Below are positions 19,783-27,311 of a DNA stretch of 64,000 nucleotides, in pieces. The translations under genes and the position numbers were made by a program. The notes beneath the pieces are model-generated. The model was not told the DNA's origin. It was given only the letters and a program-made list of their open reading frames with translations, and searched no databases. The DNA is from CAWAVN01 sp963825075. Its GTDB lineage: Bacteria; Planctomycetota; Planctomycetia; Planctomycetales; Planctomycetaceae. The stretch is from assembly GCA_963825075.1 (NCBI GenBank), contig CAWGRX010000015.1:186001-250000 (forward strand), in the 5' to 3' direction. Each line of letters begins with the position of its first letter. The stretch's first letter is position 1.

Positions 19783-20941
19783 TTAACCCCAAACGAAAGT
19801 AGCGGTTTTTGACCGGCTTGGAGTTTTGTATTATAATGGCGCGAGTGAGTGTGGGGTATTGTAAATTTGCCGTGTGGTGGGACGGAATAGTACAATGAGT
19901 TTGCCCGATGCGCGCAGTTTGTCGCCGGAATCTCTGGAATTGGTGCGAAAAATCGCCGTCCACGCCGTCGTCGATTTGAATATGAGTCATAAGGAAGCCG
20001 CCGCTCTTGTAGGCGTGGGGGAAAACGCTGTCGGTAAATGGTGCGCGACGTACCGCGAGCACGGCGAAGAGGGTTTGGCTGTGCTGCCCCAGGGGCGGCC
20101 GATGGGTGCGGGTCGTATCCTGACGCCCAGCGAGGAAAAGATCTTGCAAGCGATCATTCTGGACGCGACTCCGGAGACGTATGACATTCCGCTCGCGACC
20201 TGGACGCGGCGAGCCGTCCAAGCGTTGATTTGGATACGCTATGGTCTCGATCTGTCGGAACAAGCCGCGGGGAACTATCTCCAACGCTGGAAGATGTCGC
20301 CGCAAAAACCGGCCCGTCACGCCCGCGAACAGGATCCTGACGAAGTGCGGGAGTTTGAAGAGCACACGCTGCCAGAGACTGAAAAAAAGGCGAAAAAGGA
20401 AGGTGGCCAACTGCATTTCGCGGACGAGACGGGGTCCAAGGTTCAAGACCAGATCGGCAGGAGCTATGCGCCGATCGGTCAGACGCCGGTGCTGGAATTT
20501 CCCAAAACCCGCATCCAGCAGAATCTGATCTCGAGTGTCACTCCCGATGGTGAAATGACCTATCGTCTGTTTTCGGGAACGCTGACCGCGAACAAGTTTA
20601 TCGACTATTTGGAACAACTGATTGCCTCGACTCGCCAGAAAATCTATCTTGTCATCGACCGCCATCCGGCTCACACGGCTAAGGCCGTCGCGTGTTGGGT
20701 TTCGGAGCACGCCGACGAAATCGAAATCACATGGATGCCACGTTATAGTCCGGAATACAATCCGGACGAGTTCCTCAACAACGACTTGAAAGCCAACCTA
20801 AAAAACAAACCGCTTCCCGAAGACACCCCGGCTTTCGCCGACACCATCCGCACAATCCTAGACGAGATCGCCGGCCTGCCAGAGCGGATCAAAGGCTACT
20901 TCCGAGAAGCCAAACTTGAACTAACGACTAAACTGTAACTA
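19783..20941 (+). mobile_element. IS630-family insertion sequence
   Basis: A segment of about 1.16 kb with one transposase gene, inserted in the helicase gene. Copies of TA flank it (19781-19782 and 20942-20943), as expected for IS630/Tc1-like elements that duplicate a TA target. Several TA dinucleotides lie close to the left edge, so that boundary is uncertain by a few bases. Strong terminal inverted repeats are not obvious by eye. Excision of 1161 bases restores the host frame exactly. Confidence 0.8.
19895..20938 (+). CDS. IS630-family transposase
   Basis: DDE transposase with an N-terminal helix-turn-helix (MSHKEAAALVGVGENAVGKW) and the catalytic acids in LHFADETGSK, YLVIDRHPAHTA and YSPEYNPDEFLNNDLK. 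The frame is intact over 347 residues from ATG 19895; an in-frame GTG at 19874 is a weaker start. The stop codon is three bases from the inferred right end of the element. No internal damage is visible, so it may be active. Confidence 0.92.
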   Translation: MSLPDARSLSPESLELVRKIAVHAVVDLNMSHKEAAALVGVGENAVGKWCATYREHGEEGLAVLPQGRPMGAGRILTPSEEKILQAIILDATPETYDIPLATWTRRAVQALIWIRYGLDLSEQAAGNYLQRWKMSPQKPARHAREQDPDEVREFEEHTLPETEKKAKKEGGQLHFADETGSKVQDQIGRSYAPIGQTPVLEFPKTRIQQNLISSVTPDGEMTYRLFSGTLTANKFIDYLEQLIASTRQKIYLVIDRHPAHTAKAVACWVSEHADEIEITWMPRYSPEYNPDEFLNNDLKANLKNKPLPEDTPAFADTIRTILDEIAGLPERIKGYFREAKLELTTKL

Positions 20942-22114
20942 TAATGTAATTACTCTATATTCGTGTGGAAGTAATATGTCATTCAACACTCGGATAACAT
21001 TTTCACCCAATCCGCCGTGCGACTGAATCAATGCCGCCATTTTGTTTGAAAGTTCAAATGAGTTAAAATCGCTTGGCAGTTTGTTCGGATCAAATGTCAC
21101 GACGGGATGCGATTCCCAATTGATAATCGCTTGGATTAGAGAAGCCATATCGTTTAGAGAGTGCGATCGCTCGTCAATCTTTTCCAGGAGGCTTATGGTT
21201 TCCTGTAATGTTTTTTCACTTAACTGTCCTGTGGGGCACAGCGTGTTGATGGCGTCTTCGTCGATTACCGTAATGTCGCAATTTTCAGGAAACCCCGATC
21301 GTGCCAGCCGCTGCTTTGTTAAAATCTGAATGCGTTCATCCCTGTGAGGCTTGATTGCGGAATAGTGACCAGTTCGCTCGCACTCCTTTTTGAACGGGCA
21401 ATTCGGGCACAGTGATGATTTGATGCTCAACCCAGCAACCTGAAACCGGCGGGCCATTGCGTAGTTTCTACAGTTTTCCTTCGTCAATTTGGGATATGTA
21501 AAAACATCTAAATCACCTTGCGATTCCAAAAGCTCCTTCATTGTGCTAGCGGCATTGTGATCGTTGACAGCAACACAAATCCTTTTGTCGGATTTTTTCT
21601 TTATTTGCTCTACAATTGCTGTTGTCTTACCCGTTCCCGGTGGGGAAGATAACAGGTAGAAGCCTTCCTTTTGAGAAAATACATACTCGACAGCTTCTTT
21701 TGTTTTGAGATGAATGGGGTGGCAAATCATTCGATACGATCGTTTAAGGGGACTACGGGACACCAATTCTCGAATATGGACCCGAAAAAATATGCCAATT
21801 CCCTATAATAATACTTATAGACTTTTGACCGTTTTTTTCGGGTTTGACTACCGATTGCGAGACGACAATACGATCGAAGGTAGCAAAGCACTCACAATCC
21901 CCAAGGAATTTTGATAAACTTTTTTACAAAATCCACAATCCCCAATAGTAAACACGGCTCGTTTCCATTACGGTATATTCCGAAACATTCCGAAAGACAC
22001 CGGGCGATTTGAACCTTGCCTTCTCTGGTCTGTGTCTGGTTCACTCTTTCGGGATTCCGGTGGGCTTGACTCAGACACAGCCAAGAGGGATGGCATGAAT
22101 GGAGTTTATTCAAT

Positions 22115-22146
22115 AAAAAATCCCAGCCCTTTTGATGGGGCTGGGA
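22115..22146 (-). terminator. Strong rho-independent terminator
   Basis: On the minus strand TCCCAGCCC pairs perfectly with GGGCTGGGA (22121-22129 with 22138-22146) around an eight-base loop and is followed by TTTTTTATT. It lies about 440 bases downstream of the FGE-sulfatase-domain gene in the right orientation. Confidence 0.8.
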
Positions 22147-22187
22147 GAACGCGGCTTGATCGAAGGTTTTCCGGGATGGTCCGAACC

Positions 22188-22227
22188 AGTCCGATATTTA
22201 CCGGAATGGACCGAAATTTACCGTAAG
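22188..22227 (+). repeat. Two iteron-like 20-bp tandem repeats
   Basis: AGTCCGATATTTACCGGAAT (22188-22207) is followed directly by GGACCGAAATTTACCGTAAG (22208-22227). They agree at the core CCGAWATTTACCG, and GGTCCGAACC just before them could be a decayed third unit. Spacing of about two helical turns is typical of iterons or repressor sites. Only two good units exist, so function is uncertain. Confidence 0.4.
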
Positions 22228-22586
22228 GGGCTTTGTTTTGTCCCCAATAGTCAACCAGAAGGCAGGAATCCCTGTACTCGGCATGTGTCGGTGAGTTTCT
22301 TTCGGGACGCATCGGGAACTTAACTCAGTAAACTGGTTGCCGGTTTCTTTGATCCTGAAAAAGATTGCCCCTAGAATCGACGGAGATTCAACCGTGGGGT
22401 TTGGGCCGGGATTTGGCTGGAAGTGCCTCAGAATGCAAATATGGGCCACTGAGAGGGTGTGAGAATGCTCCGGTCAATGGCGAAACTATTCCGGGTTTAC
22501 TGATAGGCTTGAACCAGACACACGCGGGGGAGGGAGTGTGAGAAGTTTCGAGCCGAGCCTGTGTCGGATGGGCATTTCGGGATGGT

Positions 22587-23612
22587 TCAAGAATCGCTCA
22601 TAACGACGGCAATACGGAAACCGACATCATTTGATGGCCCTGATTTACTGCGCCTCGTTGCCGATGTGCATAATCGCGGTGAAGCAAAACAACTGCCGCC
22701 GCGAATCACATGATCCAAGCCGTCTTTAGGCCCCTGGGGGTTATTTTCTGGTGATTCTGAGTAGTAGTCTTTCTTGTAATAGTCCAAACACCACTCCCAT
22801 ACATTTCCGTGCATGTCATAAAGACTCCAGGGATTCGGATTCTTCAGACCTACATTTTCAGGCTTATGGCGATCAAACCAAGCGTACTGTTTCAACAGGG
22901 TTTCATTATCACCAAAACAATAGATGGTTTGTGCTCCCGCTCGACAGGCATATTCCCATTGGGCTTCTGTAGGTAATGAATACTCCCAACCATAAGGTAA
23001 TCTGCCGCTAGCACGTTCCTTTTCCGTCAATGCTCTACAAAACTTAGTCGCGTCTTGCCATGAAATGAATGTTACTGGAAGTAAATCGCTCGCGCTGAAA
23101 GTCGATAGCAAATCGCCCCCCACGATACTCTTCCACTGGCGCTGAGTCACAGGGGTTTGGCTCAGATAGAAGAGCCGTGTCATCAGAACCCAGTGTTGCG
23201 GTCTTGCGTCAAAATAGAAGTCCGTTTCGTCTTTTTCTCTGGCTGGTTCGGCTCCCATCAAGAACACTCCTGGGGGAATGAGACTGAATTTCATCGCAAG
23301 ATCAGGAAGTTCTACAATTGCCGGACCATTTGTGAATCTCGCCCATTCAGTTTGAAGGGTTAGTGCTTCTAGTGGTTCAAACGGGGCAATGGCGTTTGGA
23401 GGTTCCGGTTGGGTCTCGACGGTTGATTTAAGCGGAACATTTCCAAGTGTTATTAGGCATTGGATGGATACGAATAATAGAACGATACCGCTCGCGATAC
23501 ACAATGGCATCCAAAAGTCAATTGAATCTGAAATGAGGGGTTTGCAAGCGATGGCAAAAAGGTAAAAAAAGGACGATCCCCCGCACGGATGTTTTGAAGA
23601 CCAATTTTTCAT
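22587..23612 (-). CDS. FGE-sulfatase (SUMF1-type) domain protein with membrane anchor
   Basis: An N-terminal hydrophobic segment (MPLCIASGIVLLFVSIQCLI) precedes a complete formylglycine-generating-enzyme-type domain: FSLIPPGVFLMGAEPARE, RLFYLSQTPVTQRQWKSI, PVTFISWQDATKFCRALTE, YSLPTEAQWEYACRAGA, YDMHGNVWEWCLDYYK, HVIRGGSCFASPRLCTS and VGFRIAV. The cysteine pair of true FGE is not in its usual place, so this is more likely a structural or ligand-binding member than a sulfatase activator. The first ATG (23612) would overlap the upstream J-like gene by 95 bases. A start at 23510 would instead leave a seven-base gap and still include the anchor. The pair is probably one operon ending at the 22115 terminator. 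Confidence 0.85.
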   Translation of the reverse strand: MKNWSSKHPCGGSSFFYLFAIACKPLISDSIDFWMPLCIASGIVLLFVSIQCLITLGNVPLKSTVETQPEPPNAIAPFEPLEALTLQTEWARFTNGPAIVELPDLAMKFSLIPPGVFLMGAEPAREKDETDFYFDARPQHWVLMTRLFYLSQTPVTQRQWKSIVGGDLLSTFSASDLLPVTFISWQDATKFCRALTEKERASGRLPYGWEYSLPTEAQWEYACRAGAQTIYCFGDNETLLKQYAWFDRHKPENVGLKNPNPWSLYDMHGNVWEWCLDYYKKDYYSESPENNPQGPKDGLDHVIRGGSCFASPRLCTSATRRSKSGPSNDVGFRIAVVMSDS

Positions 23613-24276
23613 GCTTTTTCACCCAACGGATAACTTCGCGTATGACTTTCCACAGATCCGCGTATAACTCTCGGAAACCAACCATGAAGGGAAGTATCAC
23701 GCCGCCGGCGACAATAATCCATAAATAGATTGGCAATAAGAATGTCAGCAAAAACGCAATTGGCAATGCCCAAGCACAACGAACCAGAAGTCCCTCAAAT
23801 TCATCGGATGTGTCTGGGGATTCTTCATTGACTTCAATGGGAAAGGGGTGTTTCCGTTGGTGAGGTTGCCCTCTGTTGCGTGACTTATTCCGTGCCCTTC
23901 TTTTTTCGACGACTGTTTCTTGAATAGGTTGTTCCGCGTGACCTTCAATGTGTTCCTCAAATTCAATTTCGGGTTCAGCATCTTGCAGAACCGCCAATAA
24001 TTGCCCGTCATACTCTTTCTTCTTTTTGGTGTCCGATAGAATGATCCGAGCTTCAGCAACGCGCATCATTAGTTTTCTAACGGCCTTATGGTGTTTGTCG
24101 CTGTTCTGCCATTTCATCAACTTCCTATTCTGGACTGTCGCCGCGTCAAGAATGACATCTCCATCATCGGTGAATGGCTCGATTTCCAGAAGCTGATAGT
24201 GGTTCGGCTCATGGATTTCACTCGGAAGACCCAGGAAGAGCGAATACCAGTTTTGGCGTTTGGTCTTTTGTGACAT
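23518..24276 (-). CDS. Planctomycete J-like domain membrane protein
   Basis: The N-terminus NWYSLFLGLPSEIHEPNHYQ, then LLEIEPFTDDGDVI and ARIILSDTKKKKEYDGQL, is the J-like module common in planctomycetes, usually written PNHYxLLGI. It lacks the HPD tripeptide needed to stimulate DnaK (NSDKHHK stands there), so a classical co-chaperone role is unlikely. A polar, charged linker follows, then two or more membrane segments (WALPIAFLLTFLLPIYLWII and AGGVILPFMVGF). The start at 24276 (MSQKTKRQNW) is preferred; the frame extends to 24306. It overlaps or abuts the FGE-domain gene, which suggests translational coupling and a shared membrane complex. Confidence 0.75.
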   Translation of the reverse strand: MSQKTKRQNWYSLFLGLPSEIHEPNHYQLLEIEPFTDDGDVILDAATVQNRKLMKWQNSDKHHKAVRKLMMRVAEARIILSDTKKKKEYDGQLLAVLQDAEPEIEFEEHIEGHAEQPIQETVVEKRRARNKSRNRGQPHQRKHPFPIEVNEESPDTSDEFEGLLVRCAWALPIAFLLTFLLPIYLWIIVAGGVILPFMVGFRELYADLWKVIREVIRWVKKHEKLVFKTSVRGIVLFLPFCHRLQTPHFRFN

Positions 24277-24512
24277 TTCGGGGGATTTCTGATATTCAGC
24301 AAACATTCATTTAGAGGCTCTGTGAGGCGATCTGAGACGTTCTCAGGAAAACAGGTAGGGTGAGTCTCATTTTTACTGAACGTGCGTTACACGTCATTCT
24401 CGCAACGATACGAGCATATATTTGTGATTCCCGGACGTTGATTCAGATACAGAGTAGAATTGATAGGCTTCTGAAGCTGTCGGCCTGTGTCTGACGCAAT
24501 CCAAAGCGGGAT

Positions 24513-25451
24513 TCAGTTTTGATTCGGAATGGTCAAATTGTCTAATGCCTTTTGCGCTTCTTGGATTTTTCGTTCCTTTTCGGCACGTGTAAGCTCCTCA
24601 TCCAGAATTAGTTCGATGCCCGTTTCGATTGGATCAAACATTTTAAGGCACTCTTCTTCAGTCAATTCGTGTATGCCTTTGCCTAACACTGAGTAGATGC
24701 GATGGTTTTTGGCAAGAAACTCAGGGAGTCGATCCTTCAACATTTTGATCTTGTCCACCATTCTTACGCTTAGGAACCTTTCTCCGTCCCAATTCTCGTC
24801 TTTTGCCGCTTCTTTCCGGGCACGTTCAATCAGATGCTCAAAAACCCGCCGAATGTAAACGAAACTCCCAATTCCAACGCCATGAGCTTTCAGGCCAATT
24901 GCCCGGCTTAGTTCTTTCCATTTTTCATCCCCCAGCAACTTCCGGTATTTCTTAATTCGGTGCGTCTGAAGATCGGCAAGGGAGGGAGTTTGGCCGACCT
25001 TTGAGATGGAATCCGGCGAAACGCGAACGAGAAACTCCATAAAATGTTCTGGGTCTCGTGAGCATTTGAATCGCGTTAGAAAAGACCTATCTGATCTGAC
25101 AGACTGCTGAAATAATTCCTCATTTTCACAATTACCTATAGCCCACGGTAATCGGAGCTTTTGGGTATCCAAACAACGTTTATTGGATAACCCATCGTCC
25201 CATCCAGGGATACGAGCGCGTTGAGCTTGGAAAACTGACTCACATTTACAACCAACGCAATATGTATCCAATGCCTGATCGTAGAACTGAATCCATAGAA
25301 TGTCGCGGTAGTTTGAACCGTCGATCAAAAAGTTCTGGTAAGGTGCGGCTTTCAAGTAGAAATCTTCAGGAGTGGGGATTCTTGGGCTTACGGACATTTT
25401 TTCATTCCATATCGGGCAAGAAAGCGGTTGGAGACTCATGTTGTTGGACAT
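24513..25451 (-). CDS. Hypothetical island protein, 312 residues, Cys-containing
   Basis: I do not recognise a named family. The N-terminal half has YCVGCKCESVFQAQ and FKCSRDPEHFMEFLVRV, which could form a small zinc ribbon. The C-terminal half is helical with a striking segment KWKELSRAIGLKAHGVGIGS that leads into VYIRRVFEHLIERARKEAA, and it ends in a charged coiled-coil-like helix. There is no signal peptide or membrane segment. Starts at 25451 or 25397 (MSVSPRIPTPEDF) are possible. It lies alone on the minus strand between the J-like gene and the resolvase remnant. Confidence 0.6.
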   Translation of the reverse strand: MSNNMSLQPLSCPIWNEKMSVSPRIPTPEDFYLKAAPYQNFLIDGSNYRDILWIQFYDQALDTYCVGCKCESVFQAQRARIPGWDDGLSNKRCLDTQKLRLPWAIGNCENEELFQQSVRSDRSFLTRFKCSRDPEHFMEFLVRVSPDSISKVGQTPSLADLQTHRIKKYRKLLGDEKWKELSRAIGLKAHGVGIGSFVYIRRVFEHLIERARKEAAKDENWDGERFLSVRMVDKIKMLKDRLPEFLAKNHRIYSVLGKGIHELTEEECLKMFDPIETGIELILDEELTRAEKERKIQEAQKALDNLTIPNQN

Positions 25452-25584
25452 TGAATAGCATACCGGGGTTCACGTTTTGCCACAACTTTTGGATTCCTTA
25501 AAGCCCATCGAAAACAGGTCAGGCTACCGGCTCGGAATAAGTTCCCCTTCCACTTTGAAAGCCGGGTGGGGTTCCGGTGCGAAA

Positions 25585-26172
25585 TCACTCCAGCACCGAA
25601 TAAACAGTGGGTCGGGACAAACCGACCGTCTTGGCGATGGCTGTGATCGAAACCCCGTCTTCCTTCAGCCTTTTGATGGTGACTTCCTTTTCTGGGGTGA
25701 CTTTCTTCCGTTTCCCTTTCTCAGAACCGCCCCATTTCTTCCCCTGAACCTTCGCGACGGCAATCCCGGCATTGATCCTTTCCGCTCTCACTTCGGTCTC
25801 ATACGCAGCCACAGACGCCAGAACATGAGCCATCAATCGCCCGGCTGGAGTTCCCAAATCCAAACCATCCCTAAGCGAAACTAAGCCGATCCCTTTTTCG
25901 TTCAGACATTTCAAACAGATTGACCAGTCCCGCCGCCGTCCTTCCGAGACGATCTATCCGCCAAACGACGATCTTGGAAATCTTCCCGGCCCGAATATCC
26001 TTTTCAAGTTTCTCCCATCCCGGTCGGTTCATCGTTTTCCCCGAAGCCTTATCCCGATACCAGACCACCTTTTCGCCGTCTTGGGACTTCTCCCAATTTT
26101 GAGTTCCGGCTCTTGAGACTTCGTTTCTTGCTTTTTGGTCGAGACGCGAACGTAAACGGCGATTTGTTTCAT
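25585..26172 (-). pseudogene. Serine recombinase/resolvase, two frameshifts
   Basis: Three pieces in different frames together make one full resolvase. MKQIAVYVRVSTKKQETKSQ (from ATG 26172) holds the catalytic Ser. KVVWYRDKASGKTMNRPGWE, then KIVVWRIDRLGRTAAGLVNL, follow in a second frame. GIGLVSLRDGLDLGTPAGRL, then ASVAAYETEVRAERI, come in a third frame, with a C-terminal helix-turn-helix (GVSITAIAKTVGLSRPTVYS). The breaks are near 26095 and near 25905. The gene may be dead or, given indels elsewhere in the window, misread. It stands next to the right attachment site. Confidence 0.75.
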
Positions 26173-26684
26173 CTGGCACAGGCTCCAATCGGTGGGGTTT
26201 CAGAACTTCTCAACGGGTGAAATCATCCTACCCGGAACCGCCCGGATTGTCAAATATGATCTACAGAAGAAACATTACATTTTATCCGACACAGCGGCAT
26301 CCCAGAAACGCACGGAAACAGGGGGTTTGAGCGAAGCGGGAAAGCCGATGATGATTTTTTACACTTTTGAGAGATTGAACCGTGGGTTCGGACTCGCGAT
26401 GTGTCGGTTTCACCTTCCGGGAGTCGCATCAATTATCGGGAGTTCCTCGGATCGAACGTAGATGGGATAGGGTTGGGGAAAATCATCGGTAGGCTATTGG
26501 GGCAGGGGTTGCAGGGTGAGCGGTTGTGAGAAGGCCATTAGGCACATATTAGGCACAGGGGGAATTGAATCTTGCAGAACGTGAACGGTTCGGTAATGAT
26601 GTCATCTGTTTGGTTCAACCTTGAATACAAGGCTTTTTTCGGCAGACGGGCTGGAGCGAAGCGACCCCCGAGCGCAGCGAGGTT
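26173..26684. other. Non-coding right edge of the island, about 0.5 kb
   Basis: No convincing gene. Near the right end are two exact copies of ATTAGGCACA (26537-26546 and 26548-26557). The sequence close to the attachment site (AGCGAAGCGACCCCCGAGCG) resembles GC-rich host DNA more than the AT-richer island interior. Confidence 0.4.
26537..26557 (+). repeat. Paired ATTAGGCACA direct repeats near attR
   Basis: Two exact 10-base copies separated by one T, about 130 bases inside attR. A similar ATTAGGAACA lies at about 16879, inside attL and just before the integrase start. Positions on both sides of the att sites would suit integrase arm-binding sites, but the units are short. Confidence 0.3.
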
Positions 26685-26743
26685 TGGATTCAAAATCCAG
26701 TGAGGGTAAACCTCGTGGGGGTTCGAGTCCCCCCTCCGGTACT
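26685..26743 (+). repeat. attR: displaced tRNA-Leu 3' half
   Basis: Exact 59-base copy of 16727-16785, covering part of the anticodon arm, the variable arm, the T arm and the acceptor 3' strand. The 5' half of a tRNA is absent upstream, so this is not a functional tRNA gene. It marks the right end of the 9.96-kb island and may also be the left site for the older element whose integrase remnant follows. Confidence 0.93.
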
Positions 26744-26750
26744 TGACTCT

Positions 26751-26788
26751 GAAAGGACTTACGTAAAATAGACGTAAGTCCTTTCTTT
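26751..26788 (+). terminator. Perfect hairpin next to attR
   Basis: GAAAGGACTTACGT (26751-26764) pairs without mismatch with ACGTAAGTCCTTTC (26772-26785) around AAAATAG and is followed by TTTAT. Its position just after the tRNA 3' half suggests it terminated tRNA-Leu before the island inserted. Confidence 0.7.
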
Positions 26789-26862
26789 ATGCGCTGGCAA
26801 AAATCGCGGACAAATCGCGGACGGAATTGCCTTTGCATTTCATTTGCGTGGGAGTCGGTCAC

Positions 26863-27175
26863 ATGGCGTCGCTTGAGAATCGCACCGGATTTTTCAACAT
26901 CATTTTTCGGTTCGGAGGTAAAAAATTCACCCGGTCATTGGAAACGAAAAAGCGGGACGAGGCGGAGCGTCGTCGCGCGAATCTTGAGCAGACAATTCGA
27001 GACGTGAATAGCGGACGATTGCAAATCCCTCCAGAAAGCGGACATCGCGACTTTTGTGCTCTCGGATGGCCGGTTGACCAATCCCCTCGTGGTGCCTGAG
27101 GTGCCATCGCCCAAAACTCTCAAATCGGTACTGTCCGAGTTTTTTGAGAGCATCTTTAATGTCACCGGGCAGTGA
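26863..27175 (+). pseudogene. Tyrosine recombinase N-terminal remnant
   Basis: MASLENRTGFFNIIFRFGGK, then TRSLETKKRDEAERRRANLE, is the arm-binding N-terminus typical of planctomycete tRNA-island integrases. The frame shifts near 27030 and continues as ADIATFVLSDGRLTNPLVVP, then LKSVLSEFFESI. The gene then stops where the IS66 region begins, so the core-binding and catalytic domains are gone. It starts 120 bases after attR, almost the spacing of the intact integrase from attL, which points to an earlier element in the same tRNA site. Confidence 0.75.
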
Positions 27176-27311
27176 AAACCGGCCATTTTGAGAGGAAAGG
27201 GATTCGAGATTGTGTTCTCCTTTGAGTTTTCTGTGTCCCTCCGGTGGGCGTGCAAAGTTTTTTGGCGGGGCTTATCGAGGGGAGAGCCGGCAGTCGCAGG
27301 TCGCAGGGGGC

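Larger units (their letters stand above)
18779..21730 (-). pseudogene. Fe-S-type SF2 helicase with winged-helix tail, split by IS630
   Basis: The 5' part (20939-21730) has Walker A LLSSPPGTGKTTAIVEQ, four cysteines arranged like the XPD/DinG iron-sulfur cluster (TKENCRNY, then SSLCPNCPFKKECERTG) and a DExD-like ITVIDEDAINTL. The 3' part (18779-19780) has VLYSDATANQ, RRLAVITYKKHADAL, the motif VI-like MSQYVGRARLFLESG and a final winged-helix sequence KTKEIARILGLSEDTARKHI. Both halves are in the same frame. Removing the IS630 element plus one TA (1161 bases) rejoins them as YRVITL-LCGRTKLICR without a stop. The joined protein would be about 600 residues. It probably served DNA replication or maintenance of the island. 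Starts at 21730 (MICHPIHL) or 21766 are possible. Confidence 0.78.
21731..22586. other. Non-coding segment of the island, about 0.85 kb
   Basis: No protein-like frame lies here. The segment separates the helicase gene (transcribed leftward) from the J-like/FGE gene pair (also leftward). It holds a strong minus-strand terminator (22115-22146), two adjacent 20-bp imperfect direct repeats (22188-22227), and stretches resembling one another around GACTCAGACACAG (22070) and AACCAGACACACG (22510). Such a layout would suit a replication or regulatory region, but nothing proves it. Confidence 0.4.

Noticed and set aside
18779..20710. A single 643-codon minus-strand gene
   Set aside because: The part beyond about 19780 is antisense to an intact IS630 transposase and has no protein-like character; only the left third is real helicase sequence.
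26685..26783. A second tRNA-Leu gene
   Set aside because: Only the 3' half is present. The bases upstream cannot form the acceptor or D arm, and the segment is an exact copy of the intact tRNA's 3' half, as expected for an att site.
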